Shown here: piece by piece, positions 42,191 through 53,756 of the stretch | Layout of the letters: the number at the start of each line of letters is the position of its first letter | How positions within the stretch are numbered: position 1 is the first letter of the stretch | Origin: Spodoptera frugiperda | Lineage: Eukaryota; Arthropoda; Insecta; Lepidoptera; Noctuidae | DNA: 64,000 bases | NCBI RefSeq assembly: GCF_023101765.2 | Contig: NC_064233.1 | Coordinates: forward strand, 3,433,501 to 3,497,500 | Direction: 5' to 3' | The notes under the pieces: model-generated | What the model was told of the DNA's origin: nothing | The model's input: only the letters and a program-made list of their open reading frames with translations | The model's database searches: none | Position numbers and translations under genes: made by a program

Positions 42191-43390
42191 AGAAAGTTAC
42201 TGCCGAGAAACTGTATCTATTATCGAGCTGGAAAATCAAAGACCCCAAGGAAATATAGATGGCTCTAATAAAGTGGTGTAGATACTCGAATCGAAATTCG
42301 GTAAAATATAGTACATTGTGTACACAGGTTTAAGTAAAGGTTTCTCAGAGCTACAGCATGTCAAGGTCTTAGACCAAGTCTGTAAACGAAATGTGACATT
42401 GTACACATAATTGGAGTCGTTATTCAGGGCATTTCATTCTAGAAATTGAATTGTTGAAAGAAGAAATGGAATCTCAATAAACTCAAAGAGACACAATAAG
42501 ACTTTCCAGATTATAGAACATTAAGGAGCAGTTGGAGACTTTGACTCACCTCGCTATATCTTTAATAATGGGTATACGTGCGTATGTCGCCAAGATACGG
42601 ATCTGAGTAGCAGGGAGACAGGCAACTCAGGGTCAGTGACTAAAGTTTCGACAAGACAACAAACAAGTCGACAGCACGTCAAAGAGTTCGACTATACTGA
42701 CATCATCATGAGAATGACTGCCTGATTTGGCAAAATATATATTGTGACTTGGAGGACACAGCACATCAAGACAACGAAATATACTACTTAAACCTTAAAT
42801 AGAAACTGCGGGCTACTCTTAAGGAACTGAACAGGTCAAAACAGCTGTGTAGCCAATTACTCCAGAAACGAGATGATAGTGAAGTTGAAACAACAGTAAT
42901 CCAACTTATTTTAAAGATTTTGTAAGGAAATTATTGGAAATACATAACATCTAATAGACAGATAATAATTAAATCAAAAATTAAAAACTTGACAGATATA
43001 TCACATCCAGTAGATGAACAGCACATCAAGGTCCTTAACCCAAGACGGACTCATGCCACACATGTCAACTAAATACTGACGTATGCAACTTAGTCGACAA
43101 TCTGTGGCGCCGTATTAAAACTTAAAGCGAAATAAAACCTGGGACATACACTCTCCGACCCCGACACAACTCTATAACAAAAATGGAACATTCAACGAAG
43201 AAGAAGATCATCAGACACTAAAATACCTGAAACAGACCTGAGTAGGTAGAGATAGATGCGCGCACGAAACTGTACTGTATAAGATAAATCCAGTAAGTGA
43301 CGTTTGTAAACGAGTACTTCGTATTTGACTTACAGCACGTTAAGGTACTAACACATAATACGCGACATAATTATAAAACTATCTGAGAGA
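42191..43390 (+). repeat. M3 remnant, M4 and kinase leader
   Basis: About 80 bases of the 3' end of M3 (gagaaactgtatctattatc) begin the block. M4 follows with box A near 42352, box D near 42599, box A forms near 42670 and 42756, the coiled-coil remnant near 42815, and box A near 43017. Box D (cagacctgagtagg) near 43231 and box A near 43334 lead to the kinase fragment. Confidence 0.7.
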
Positions 43391-43640
43391 ATGCAGGGAT
43401 ATATAATGGAATACGTGCCTCATGAAGTGTACAATATAGTGCAGGCAAGGCGTAGCAACAGACAAATATTTGGCCCCGAACACGTAAACTGTCTAATGAC
43501 ACAACTGCAGAGTGCCGTACAATATCTATACGGCAACGATGTTTTACACCGGGATCTCAAAACGACCAACATTCTACATTCTTCTGAAGGTGGCAGATTT
43601 TGGAATGGCCTTAAAAATTTGCTCATACGATCCACAGCAC
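43391..43640 (+). pseudogene. CDK10/11-like kinase fragment, copy D, truncated
   Basis: This matches copy A through HRDLKTTNILHSSEGGRFWN, then stops matching at about 43609 and ends in 28 unrelated bases (LKNLLIRST) before box A at about 43633. The WYRPPELL and later parts are missing. In the other copies box A is reached only after another 220 bases of kinase sequence. Confidence 0.85.
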
Positions 43641-45200
43641 ATTAAAGTATCCTGTGGTAATACAAAGTAGAGACATAAAGGTAGATAAAGGAATTTAAGC
43701 AGTGATGTCGTACAAACCATGTAGTACAAATGATACTCAAGATATGGGAATGACGAGTGATGCAGTTCCGACTAACAGAACTACATCATTACAGTGTTAG
43801 ACCAGAACCCGTGACGTAGACAGAACTACATATCTCCGGTATGTGGACGACAGTACACATTTGGGAATAACTGGAATTACAAATAACTGCTAGATTAGGC
43901 AGAACGAGCCTAAAAATATACTACATACAAATAATTGACCCACCCCGAGGTTTCAATATAGAACTCAGTATGTAAACATTATATCCAGTAAGGAATTTAA
44001 GCTAGCTCCAGTGAAGGAACCAATAGTACGAAAAACAAACTCGTGGTAGCTCGCCACCCGAACAGAATCAGATCCATGCGTACGGAATGTTGCGTTCCGC
44101 GCGCGCCTCAAAGAGTCATGAGAGTCAGTCCGACTGATGTCTGATATGGTTTTAGTCAGTAAGAACCTGACACTCTCTCTTCAAAGAGGTTACAGGTGTA
44201 GCTGTATAGAATCACCATTTACTTCACCAAACAATCCGACCTCTCATTGAAATGGTTGGCAATAATACCACCAAAGCAACTTTAAACTTTTTACGAGTGC
44301 ACGACAAAGAGCCACCGACACAACACGTATCCGCATTGTTGCAAGCAGGAGATTAATACAGTAAGACTCGACATTTCTAGACAAAGGCTTTAAAATTAAG
44401 CATTTTGAATTTGGAAGGAATAATGGTAGAGATAGAACGGACCTGAGTAACAAGATATAGATTTACAGATTCATATCCGGCCTCATCTAGTTATTTATGA
44501 GATTGACGTGTAAAAGAGTTACATTGTAACCTATTTGCAAAAATAAATATCATTCAGGAGTAGGAACAGTTTTGGTCACTAAGATTTTAGAAACTCTAAC
44601 ACTCTCTCTCACCTCACCCAAGGCGGGAGAACTCATTGGAGATGATTCCCATAAAACAAGAAATAATAGTGAAAGAGGTTACAGGTGTAGCTGTATGCAT
44701 TCACCATTTACTTCACCAACTAATCAGACTTCACACCGAAATGTTGGCAATAATAATCACAAGAAACCTTAAATTTTATTCCAGTGCACGACAAAGAGCC
44801 ACCACTATCTTAGACTCTTCTGATCTCCGAGAACTGCTCGACAAAGAACCACCGATTGAAGTACCTGAATAAATACAGGGAAACACACTCATCATTTTAG
44901 CCGTAATAGGGGGTGAGCCTATTGCCATTATACTGAGCCCTACAAAGAAGGCCGATTAAAAGACTCAAGAGAGCCGACGTGCTGAATAATTAAGGAGGGA
45001 TGGAGCAGTGGCCCCGTCTCGTCAAACGCCTACCTCTTCCACCTCACTTGATTATAGTCTAGCGACTGATCGCAGGTTTATAAAATAATAATTAAAAAAA
45101 AATATACTGAGCACACTTCCAGAACTCTGTGCTAGCTAGGTACTGAGATTTTTTTCGTAAACAAAACCCATCTCCGGGGCAACGGTAACGCAGCAGGAGT
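43641..45200 (+). repeat. Box C module and M12, second set
   Basis: Box C (gatactcaagatatggg) is near 43731. From 43990 a repeat with ctcgtggtagctcgccaccc and cgcgcctcaaag recurs at 27.9 and 52.73 kb. M12 includes box E at 44300-44316 and near 44790, a LINE-like 3' tail at about 44476-44556, and a second repeat copy. Frames at 44244 (minus), 44572 and 44636 are repeat-derived. A stretch near 44975-45080 (ggagggatggagcagtggcc) looks unlike the rest of the array. Confidence 0.6.
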
Positions 45201-45450
45201 AGGAACGGGTCAACAAAACCACGATAGTTGAGTTAACCCAGCGAGTCACTGGAATTGTCGCGATTTTGGCAGTGAAATCGTCCTGCGTCGAGACAAAATT
45301 GTTTAATGCGGAACGTGAGTTAGACAGGTGTAAGTCGTCGTCTTGCGTGATAGCGGTAAATAAGCCGGTCAATAATAAAATCTCATATTATGTCGAATCA
45401 TTGAAACTCCGTTTACTCAAAGTCGCGACCGCGATGGCATCCGAATAAAC
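45201..45450 (+). pseudogene. R1-type LINE ORF1, N-terminal fragment, second copy
   Basis: It reads VELTQRVTGIVAILAVKSSC and then VNKPVNNKISYYVESLKLRL, matching 27970-28200 with one inserted triplet and several substitutions. The end differs (TAMASE) and runs into the aacaaaataaaataaaattt sequence, which also follows the 28.33 kb copy. So both have the same 3' junction and were probably duplicated with their flanks. Confidence 0.65.
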
Positions 45451-46314
45451 AAAATAAAATAAAATTTACTGTTACATACGTGATATAGAAATGAATGCTA
45501 GGTTTGGCTTAAAACATAAAAGTACTTAGAATAAATGCAAAGCAAATACCTCACTTGAGAAGTAGGTGTAACCTATACCTATGTGTGGTATTAGTGTAAT
45601 TTCGTAAGGTGTCGAAAATAAGAGAGGTGCTACAGCATGTCAAGGTGTCAGACACAAGTCCAAGTCAGTAAACGAAATGTGACATTCTACACATGTACAC
45701 AATCCTGTACTGGAGATATTTTAAAAGCTCTCACACCTAAATTCGAGCACATTACAAACGCTGACAGAGTTTTCTTCAATCTACAGCATATCAAAGTGTA
45801 AATCCAAAATAAGCGACATATTTAAAGAATGTGTAACGTAGAAATAAATCTAGATAATTATAGGACGGTATAAATGCAGTGCGTTCCTGCGTGTGTAGAT
45901 ACACGCAGGAACGTAGTTATATTGTGGATGACAAATGTCATACTAATGGAAATGATAGGCGATTCACGGACCTGAGTAAACTTTTCTATGCCTGCATGTG
46001 TAGATAGTAGAATAACAAATGTCTTACTGCTTGAAATGGTCAGCGTTTTACGGACCTGAGTATTATAACTATCCCGACCGTTTTAAACTACAGTCTGAGC
46101 CGTAGGACAAGTCGTCAAACATGAAACTGCTACTGCGGAGATCAAGACTCGTATTACACAATCATAAGAAAGGCTCTATACAGACTACTCAATCCAGTAA
46201 AGCAGAGACTGAGCTGAGTAGCAGGGTGTTGTCTTGTGTCGCTTCGCAAAGCAGGCGATGGAGGCGTCTACTGCAACGGACATCAAATGTAATTTTTAAT
46301 AAGATAAAACGATG
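45451..46314 (+). repeat. M6, box A, a hairpin and M11
   Basis: Box A is near 45631 (acagcatgtcaaggt) and a variant near 45783. A perfect 13-base inverted repeat lies at 45882-45913. Box D occurs twice, near 45967 and 46049, with different windows before each (gaaatgataggcgattc, and ttgaaatggtcagcgtttt). M11 follows with a 92-residue frame that extends into the next element and is not considered real. Confidence 0.7.
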
Positions 46315-46661
46315 TACAGTAGAACTCGGATCTAAGGAAAATCAATTATCCGAATTAATGGGGACCGGGACCCATTCGGATAATCAAATATTCGGATAAT
46401 CGGATTTTTTCAAAAAAATTGCCATTGAAGAGAATAAAAGCTACGTTTTGATATTGCACTATTTTTTTATTGAATTAAATTGCGGGGGAAGTCAGCGTAG
46501 GCACAACGGCAAGTTAAGACAAGTCAAGTCAAGACTTGACAAACACTGGCTTCGCGGGGGGGGAGAATAATAGCGCACTTAGACTTTTTTTGACAATTTT
46601 TGTGATTCGGATAATCGGCGATTCGGATAGTCGGAGTTCGGATAATTGGAGTTCTACTGTA
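46315..46661. mobile_element. Short TA-flanked inverted-repeat element (MITE-like)
   Basis: The sequence starts tacagtagaactc and ends gagttctactgta, giving terminal inverted repeats with TA on each side, about 345 bases long. Several inner copies of cggataatcgg make the ends self-complementary. TA targets and cagtagaactc-type ends resemble pogo/Tigger or Tc1-type non-autonomous elements. It has no coding capacity. The right flank (gttttctatacagtc) is part of M1-like sequence. Confidence 0.75.
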
Positions 46662-47065
46662 GTTTTCTATACAGTCTATAGAGTTCCGCACACATATCAT
46701 GTCGACGTTAATGATAAATGCTGGCTATTGGCAATCTACTGGTACAACAGTACTGTCGACACTAGACCGGCGATCAAATGAGTAAATCACTCGTAAAAGC
46801 GACCATCCACAACTAATTATCATCAACAGCACGTCAAGAAGTGTGACTAAAGTATAAAAAAAAATAAACTCTACTATTGGAGAATTCAGTTACATTAGTG
46901 ATAAAGAAATTGCCGGGAAACTATATCTATTAACGAGATGGAAAATCAAAGGGCCCAAGGAAACATAGATGGCCCTAACAAAGTGGTGCAAATAAATGAA
47001 TCAAAATTGCCTAAAAAAAATATGGAAAAGTGACGGAGCTGAGTAGCAGGGAGATAGCATAGCTG
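46662..47065 (+). repeat. Array linker
   Basis: A piece of M1 (plus-strand tctatacagtctatagagtt) is followed by the ggctattggcaatctac module, a box A form (acagcacgtcaagaagt) near 46827, and a stretch with atggaaaatcaaaggg from the end of M3. Box D (acggagctgagtagcaggg) is near 47034. No gene is seen. Confidence 0.65.
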
Positions 47066-47314
47066 ATGGTTCACATTGCTGAAGACACCAAGAGGTGTTC
47101 TGAAACGGATCTAAGTAACGTTGAAAATCAAATGCATCGTGATTGTTTAAACCTTCCGACAGCCGTCGTTACAGGTAATACTAAACAAGTGGGAACGACT
47201 GTCTACATCAACCACAGCAACAATGTTGTACACGTGTGGACACGGACAGATCATGACGAAGAACTAAAACTCTGTAGTAGTCATACGTGTTTAGAGTTCC
47301 GAAACTTTTTCTAG
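47066..47314 (+). CDS. Hypothetical 82-residue ORF, copy of 8165
   Basis: From TDLSNVENQMHRDCLNL on, this matches the frame at 8165 with two substitutions. Its first 16 residues (HIAEDTKRCSE) are different because the bases 5' of box D differ. No family recognised. The box A and box D modules around it match 8.4-8.76 kb. Confidence 0.3.
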   Translation: MVHIAEDTKRCSETDLSNVENQMHRDCLNLPTAVVTGNTKQVGTTVYINHSNNVVHVWTRTDHDEELKLCSSHTCLEFRNFF

Positions 47315-48354
47315 TATTTCACTAGAAAACTCCGTTGGTTCAACAATTATAATCAGTGTTTATGATAGACTGGCCAACAATTGACATTCCACGGACGGCC
47401 CTAAGTAGCAGGGAGGTAGACTAGTTCACGGTTTCACCTGCACTCTGTACCTCATCTCTTCGTCATCTTCATACAGCACATCAAGGTGTAAAATCTAAAG
47501 TAGACGAAATTACATAAAATAATCCTTACTAGAGATCTATTTAAGAGAAAAAGTATATATACATACCGTATATATGTAGGCATGTTCGTTGAAACAACTG
47601 GCATGCTGCGAATTCGTGGAAACAACCGACTATAATACTGGCAGAATTGTCTTCGATCTACATCACGTCAAATCTAAAAAGTAGAAATCTAAAACATATG
47701 CTTGAATATGGTCAGATAACCTATTAAAACCTAGGTACAATAAAAAGAACGGTATTCACAAAATTTTAAGGTGTTGAGACCTAGAGAGATACCTTTGCCA
47801 TAATGCTTACATATCGGGGGAAGGCATGGCTACACAGGTCACTTCTAACCTTTTTAGAAAGTCAGCAGTAAGTAGCGTTTGATATGTTGTCAGCCCCGGT
47901 ATGTGTGTCGCAAGGAGCTGAACCAGTACCAGCCGGAGTCCCTGCTGTGCCGCGAGCGCACCTCCCCCTACACCAAGTAGCACGAGGAATCAAAACAGCG
48001 AGCTATCGTTGACGTAAAAAATGTTCTCAAACGGACCTGAGCAGCAATAGCGTGTTACACTATAACACTATATTCGTGCAACCACAACACGGGGAGGTGC
48101 AGAGTAAATTAAAACTACGTCAATTCTCCTTACACTAATCTAATTATGTAGCACAAATCGTATAGCACAGAGCGCGCTAGGATACTGGTCTGGCAAATGT
48201 ATACGAAATCCATCAACAGCACATCAAGTATGTACATATACACCACAAGACGTTACAATACATCACTTGATGCCAGGTGAAACCAAAGACGTTGAAATTA
48301 CTGAATAAATAAGAACAGCAGTAGATGCCACGTTAATAGCAATGTAGAATGACC
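47315..48354 (+). repeat. Array linker and M7, copy 4
   Basis: The first 400 bases repeat 8399-8760 with box A near 47472 and a variant near 47661. M7 runs from about 47803 to 48350 with box D near 48030 and box A near 48214. The bases before box A (ctggcaaatgtatac) are the second version. A window before the next box D (gttaatagcaatgtagaat) differs from the other M7 copies. Confidence 0.7.
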
Positions 48355-48640
48355 TGAGTAGCAAGGGAGACAGAATAGCTTACAGCTGACGAGTCACCCG
48401 TGGCGGTGAAACACCAGAAAAGATGCGGAACTCCATATAGACCACGTCGTCACCTTGACGTGCTGTAGACTGAAGAAGACTCTGCCAGCCGACGTCAGCT
48501 GTTCCCTCATCTTGAGTATCACTTGTAGGACGATGTGGTTTTCTATACAGTCTATAGAGTTCCGCAACTTTCTCTAGTATTCCACCGCGTGACTCTTTGG
48601 CTGTCAAGTCTCTTAACACCTCGGTTTACCTTTAACCAAG
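48355..48640 (-). CDS. M1 ORF, 79 residues, copy 6
   Basis: The minus-strand frame at 48380-48619 is the LTA variant and ends PPRVTRQL. The sequence after it (gaatgtttaaaaattaaaag) departs from M6, so this copy is not followed by the usual M6. Function is not recognised. Confidence 0.4.
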
Positions 48641-49430
48641 AATGTTTAAAAATTAAAAGTAAGACAATAGAAACTACCTCTTGCAAATCTAACGACCGCA
48701 ACAAAACTATTAACAAGCTACGGACCTGGGTATTGTAATCTAGAGATACAATTTGTAGTACTGTCAATACTAGATCAGTGAGTAACTGCAAAGAATGGAA
48801 CCACTAAATGGACCTGAGTAGCAGGGAGATAAAAGAAACGTATATACCTGCGTATGTCGCCAAGATACGGATCTGAGTAGCAGTGAGACAGGCAGCTCAG
48901 ATTCAGTCACTAAAGGTTTAACAGTATAAGTATGCGACTTCGATGACAACAAATCCACAGTACGTCGAGAAGTTCGACTATACTGACATCATCATGAGAA
49001 CGACTGCCTGATTTGGCAAAATGTATATTGTGATTTGGAAGACACAGCACATCAAGATAACGAAATATGTTACTTCCACCTTGAAGAGAAACTGCGGGCT
49101 TCTCTTAAGGAACTGAACAAGTCAAAAAAACTGTGCAGTCAATTGCACCAGGAACAAGATGATAGTGAATTTGAAACTACAGTAATCCAACTTATTTTAA
49201 AGATTTTGTAAGGAAATTATTGGAAGTACATAACATCTAATAGACAGTTAATAATTGAAACAAAAATTAAAAACTTGAAAGATATACCATATCGTGTAGA
49301 CAGCACATCAAGGTCCTAAACCTAAGACCGACTCTGTAAATAAAAACCGACATCCTACACATGTCAACTAAATACTGACGTATGCATCTTTGACGACAAA
49401 TCTGTGGCGCCGTATTAAAACTTAAACCTG
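48641..49430 (+). repeat. M4 module
   Basis: Box D occurs near 48717, 48808 and 48868. Box A forms lie near 48956 (acagtacgtcgag), 49042 and 49299. The decayed coiled-coil part (AKLRASLKELNKSK type) is near 49080-49170. It ends at gtggcgccgtattaaaactt, the same junction to the transposase as at 13.06 kb. Confidence 0.7.
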
Positions 49431-49846
49431 GGTCCCGGTGAGCTCGTGGAAATAGCGAGTCTCAGTAACAGTCACGATTACTTGGACATTTTACAAAATG
49501 TCATGTTGCCGACTGTGCGGGTTGCTTATCCGCACGAACATATTTATTTCGTGCAGGATAATAGCGCACGGATCGTGCAAAACTGGTTCCAAAACCAAGT
49601 AAACATGACTGTTATTTATTGGCCAGCAAAAAGACCCGATTTAAACCCCATAGAAAATCTGTGGGGTCATATGGTGCTAAACTGGGACTCATCGGAAATT
49701 AAATCTAAAGCCAATTTAGACGACGTAGTAATGTCGACCTGGGAGTCATTACGCGGTAGCAACATTTGCACGAACATGGTGCAAAGCATGAGCAGAAGCT
49801 TGCAAGAGGTAATAGACCGAGAGGGTTTACCCACTCACTACTAAAC
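49431..49846 (+). pseudogene. Tc1-like transposase, C-terminal half, copy 2
   Basis: A 132-residue frame has AYPHEHIYFVQDNSARIV, with five residues (VHRA and one flanking) deleted relative to 13.2 kb, then WPAKRPDLNPIENLWG with the catalytic Glu, and ends GLPTHY. The frame is open to the end here, unlike copy 1. The N-terminal half is absent, so the enzyme is incomplete. Confidence 0.85.
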
Positions 49847-49864
49847 TTAATTCAGATTTAGGCA

Positions 49865-50014
49865 GGCTCAGTAACTGATTCAGAAATCGAAACAAGTCAG
49901 CGCTGACCCAAAACATTCGTGTAGGAATTTAATGCTAGCAGCATGAAGTTCAAATTTATTTGTATTGTATTGTCAGCGCTGACTTATATCGATTTCTGAA
50001 TCAGTTACTGAGCC
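49865..50014. repeat. Inverted repeat after transposase, copy 2
   Basis: Arms at 49865-49910 and 49971-50014 pair as at 13513-13669. The right arm lacks the leading tggg, and the spacer is shorter by the T-run found in the first copy. The arms otherwise match. Confidence 0.8.
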
Positions 50015-50594
50015 AAATTATATACAGTCCAAATTGACTACAATGTTAATATTTTTAAAATAATATTAAAATGCAGTCTAGACAAAACCTGTGATAAAAC
50101 GGTGAAGTGATTATATTGTTATGCGGTTAGAAATTGTCATAATTTCTTTCTATTTAAGTGACTATAGACATCACTTGGGATAGTGACTCATGTCATTCCA
50201 TAAAAAAAACTTTGTTGTAGTAATAAAATCAACAAATTCATAACAAAAACTAACAGATTAGTCAAAAGACAAAAGTTTTTTTTTATAAAAAAATTAAATT
50301 AAACAAAGAGAGATTCCGGATTCCTAGCTAACTTAATATTTACTATTCTAAATTAAATCAAAAGAATAGGATAAATGAAACTGACACCCAGAACCTACAA
50401 TCAGAACTAGACCACTTGACAGCAAAGTTGCAGTTGTAGAATACATGAAAACCAACGGACCTGAGTAGGTATTGTAGGTATTTCATTACCAGTAAATTTT
50501 ATTTGAAAATAACAGCACATCAAGGTGATATCAAAGTAATTCGTACTAAGTCATAGTGTACACGAAATATCTTTGATGTAGAAATGAACATAAA
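50015..50594 (+). repeat. Transposon flank, coiled-coil 3' flank and box modules
   Basis: Up to about 50150 it matches 13.67-13.81 kb. Then gacatcacttgggatagtgac and ccataaaaaaaactttgttgt match the end of the coiled-coil gene at 54.22 kb, so this is a 3' fragment of that family without its coding part. Box D (acggacctgagtagg) is near 50456, and box A near 50512 follows a window (aaattttatttgaaaa) unlike its copies at 34.3 and 54.56 kb. Confidence 0.65.
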
Positions 50595-51399
50595 GAAAGG
50601 ACAAAGTGCTACTGGCTCAGGGCACGGGGAGGTCCACTTACAGTTGTCATAGGCTAAAATACGTAGCAGTGTGAAGTACAATGTGTTTTATTTGATTGCA
50701 AAAGACATGGTTGACAGATACAACCACCGATTGATATATATACAATAACAAAGTGAGTAATAACAGCACGTCAAGACGTTCAAACAAAGGGGGCAAAGCA
50801 CTCCATTACATATCAGTGAATAATGACGACGAATAGTAAGGAGCAAACTCTATTCAGCGACAAGAGAAACAGTTTCTCAAACCTTGATCACTCAATGTAC
50901 ACACTACCGACACTCAAACTGTGGGAACAACTGGTCAGTGCTTACAGAGTTGTGCTTCGAGTCACAGCAGATAAAGGTCGCGAAGAAAAGTAGGCGACAT
51001 ACATAAACAACGTGTGGCGAAGTAACAATGACTATAAGACCGAATTAAGACAATGATACACAGATGTCATGTTCAGACAATACCCTGTTTAATATCGCCA
51101 ACTAACATAATAAAGACATCAGAAATGCTGTAAAAAGCTAAAGACATTTATGAGAAAATTAACGGACCTGAGTAGCAGAGAGATAGATAGATTCTACAAC
51201 GAGCCTTACTTGTTCTACAGGGCATCAATATAAGAATAGAAGTCAAGGAAACACTTGAAGCCGCGTGCCTCACTACAACTACACAATCAGTTCTATGAAC
51301 AGCACATCAAGGCGATATATCAAAGTAATTCGTACTAAGTCATAGTGTACACGAAATATCTTTGATGTAGAAATGAACATAAAGAAAGAGTCTGTAACT
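50595..51399 (+). repeat. M8 followed by shortened M5, copy 8
   Basis: M8 carries a box A form (acagcacgtcaagacg) near 50763 and joins M5 at acagcagataaaggtc near 50965. Box D is near 51164. M5 is cut after gcctcactacaact, and box A follows at about 51299 after a short window (acacaatcagttctatga). The module ends at ctgtaacttcc where the coiled-coil fragment begins. Confidence 0.7.
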
Positions 51400-51821
51400 T
51401 CCATCAAACCATCGTTGACAAAAACGCTTCACTCAAGAACGAACTGGCTGAATTGCATGTCCAGTATATGGACGTGCTCGACCAACACAGCCAGCTGCAG
51501 TATACGATCTCAACATTCCAAGATTGCAGTAACACACATGAAGCTGCTCTTCAAAGAATTACTGAACTAGAGTCTGAATTGTGCGATGCCCATAGGATCA
51601 TATCTTGCTCGCAGTCAACTCAAGTTGATACACAACACATTGACACGAACACACTGTATGACGAGTTAATTGGTAGTGGACTCCAGTGTAGGGAGCCAGT
51701 AACTATAGATTTGACTGGTGAGGATACCGTACACATCTCCCCCTTTAGAAGTCACAACAAGTTGAAAATGTATATAAAAATTAACAAACTAATTAAACGA
51801 ATTCAGAAATCATTGAAATAA
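51400..51821 (+). CDS. Coiled-coil family, C-terminal part with VTIDLT motif
   Basis: The open frame from about 51405 reads HQTIVDKNASLKNELAELHV, a heptad-rich coiled coil, ITELESELCDAHRIIS, an LYDELIGSG segment, VTIDLTGED and a basic end (KLKMYIKINKLIKRIQKSLK). VTIDLT resembles a SUMO-interacting motif, though this is only a resemblance. The 5' half of the family (MILTRK) is missing, and the frame abuts M5 on the left and a box D window on the right. It may be part of a captured gene. Confidence 0.55.
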
Positions 51822-52435
51822 TTGTTAGTTTATACAAATAAACATCACGATTGCATCAACGGGTTACGGACCTGAGCAGCAGTAGCGTGTTACACTATAA
51901 CACTATATTCGTGCAACCACAACACGGGGAGGTGCAGAGTAAATTAAAACAACGTCAATTCTACTTACACTAATCTAATTATGTAGCACAAATCGTATAG
52001 CACAGAGCGCGCTAGGATACTGGTCTGGCAAATGTATACGAAATCCATCAACAGCACATCAAGTATGTACATATACACCACAAGACGTTACAATACGTCA
52101 CTTGATGCCAGGTGAAACCAAAGACGTAGGAATGACTGAATGAAGAAGAACAGCAGTAGATGCCACGTTAATATCGGAAGTAAGTGACCTGAGAAGCAAG
52201 GGTGACCACCAGAAAAGATGCGGAACTCCATATAGACCACGTCGTCACCTTGACGTGCTGTAGACTGAAGAAGACTCTGCCAGCCGACGTCAGCTGTTCC
52301 CTCATCTTGAGTATCACTTGTAGGACGATGTGGTTTTCTATACAGTCTATAGAGTTCCGGAAGCTTTCTCTAGTATTCCACCGCGTGACTCTTTGGCTGT
52401 AAAGTCTCTTAACACCTCGGTTTACCTTTAACCAA
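51822..52435 (+). repeat. M7 3' part and M1, copy 7, cut
   Basis: The window tgttagtttatacaaataaa precedes box D near 51866. Box A is near 52050 with the second version of its 5' window. Box D (gtgacctgagaagcaagg) near 52185 leads into M1, which lacks the cagctgacgagtcacccg part, so the minus-strand ORF is incomplete at its C-terminus. Some residues near the start also differ (plus-strand cggaagctttctc). Confidence 0.65.
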
Positions 52436-53690
52436 GGATACTAAAAGCAACTAAACCTACAAAATCAAATGAAAAAAACCAAACACAAAACCTCAAATGT
52501 TGCAAGCAGAAGATTAATACAGTAAGACTCGACATTTCTGGACTAAAAGCTTAAAAATTATGTACTTTAAACTTGAAAACCATAAAGAAGAGCCATGACG
52601 GATCTGAGTAACAAGGTACTAGATTAACAGATTCATAACCAAAGGGTTGGTTTTTCGTACCTACTACAAGTATACCATGTTCGGCGCTCTGATTGGCTAG
52701 CTCCAATGAAGGAACCAATAGTACGAAAAACAAACTCGTGGTAGCTCGCCACCCGAACAGAACCAGATCCATGCGTACGGCGTGTCGCGTTCCGCACGCG
52801 CCTCAAGCCATGAGAGCCAGTCCGGCTGATCTCTGATATGGTTTTTAGTCAGTAAGAGTCTGACACTCCCTCTCACCTCACCCAAGGCGGGAGAAGTCAT
52901 TGGAAATGATTCCCATAAAACAAAAAATAATAGTGAAAGAGGTTACAGGTGTAGCTGTATGCATTCACCATTTACTTCACCAAACAATCCGACCTCTCAT
53001 TGAAATGGTTGGCAATACTACCACCAAAGCAACTTTAAACTTTTTACGAGTGCACGACAAAGAGCCACCGACACAACACGTATCCGCATTGTTGCAAGCA
53101 GAAGATTAATACAGTAAGACTCGACATTTCTAGACAAAGGCTTTAAAATTAAGCATTTTGAATTTGGAAGGAATAATGGTTGAGGTAGATCAACGGACCT
53201 GAGTAACAAGATATAGATTTACAGATTCATATCCGGCCTCATCTAGTTATTTATGAGATTGACGTGTAAAAGAATTACATTGTAACCTATTTGCAAAAAT
53301 AAATATCATTCAGGAGTAGGAACAGTTTTGGTCAGTAATGTCATCTTGTGTGACAGAGACATTAGAAATTCTAACACTCTCTCTCACCTCACCCGAGGCG
53401 GGGAAAGACATTAGAGAAAATTCCCATAAAACAAGAAATTAATAGTGAAAGGGGTTACAGGTGTAGCTGTATGCATTCACTATTTACTTCGCCAACCAAT
53501 CAGACTTATACACCGAAATGTTGGCAATAATAATCACAAGAAACCTTAAATTTTATTAAAGTGCACGACAAAGAGCCACCACTATCTTAGACTCTTCTGA
53601 TCTCCGAGAACTGCTCGACAAAGAACCACCGATTGAAGTACCTGAATAAAAACAGGGAAACACACTCGTCATTTTAGCCGTTCTTGACTA
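52436..53690 (+). repeat. M12, third set
   Basis: It repeats 26.61-27.56 kb (aaccaaacacaaaacctcaa) and has the noctuid-type repeat twice, box E near 53054 and 53572 and a LINE-like 3' tail at about 53231-53312. A piece with ctcgtggtagctcgccaccc lies near 52733. Frames at 52551 and 52697 (minus) and 52900 are repeat-derived. No gene. Confidence 0.6.
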
Positions 53691-53756
53691 ATTAGCTTCA
53701 CATCTCTTAATTATTATTATAACTTCCTTCTTACTGTCTCTGTCTCCATTTCCAAT

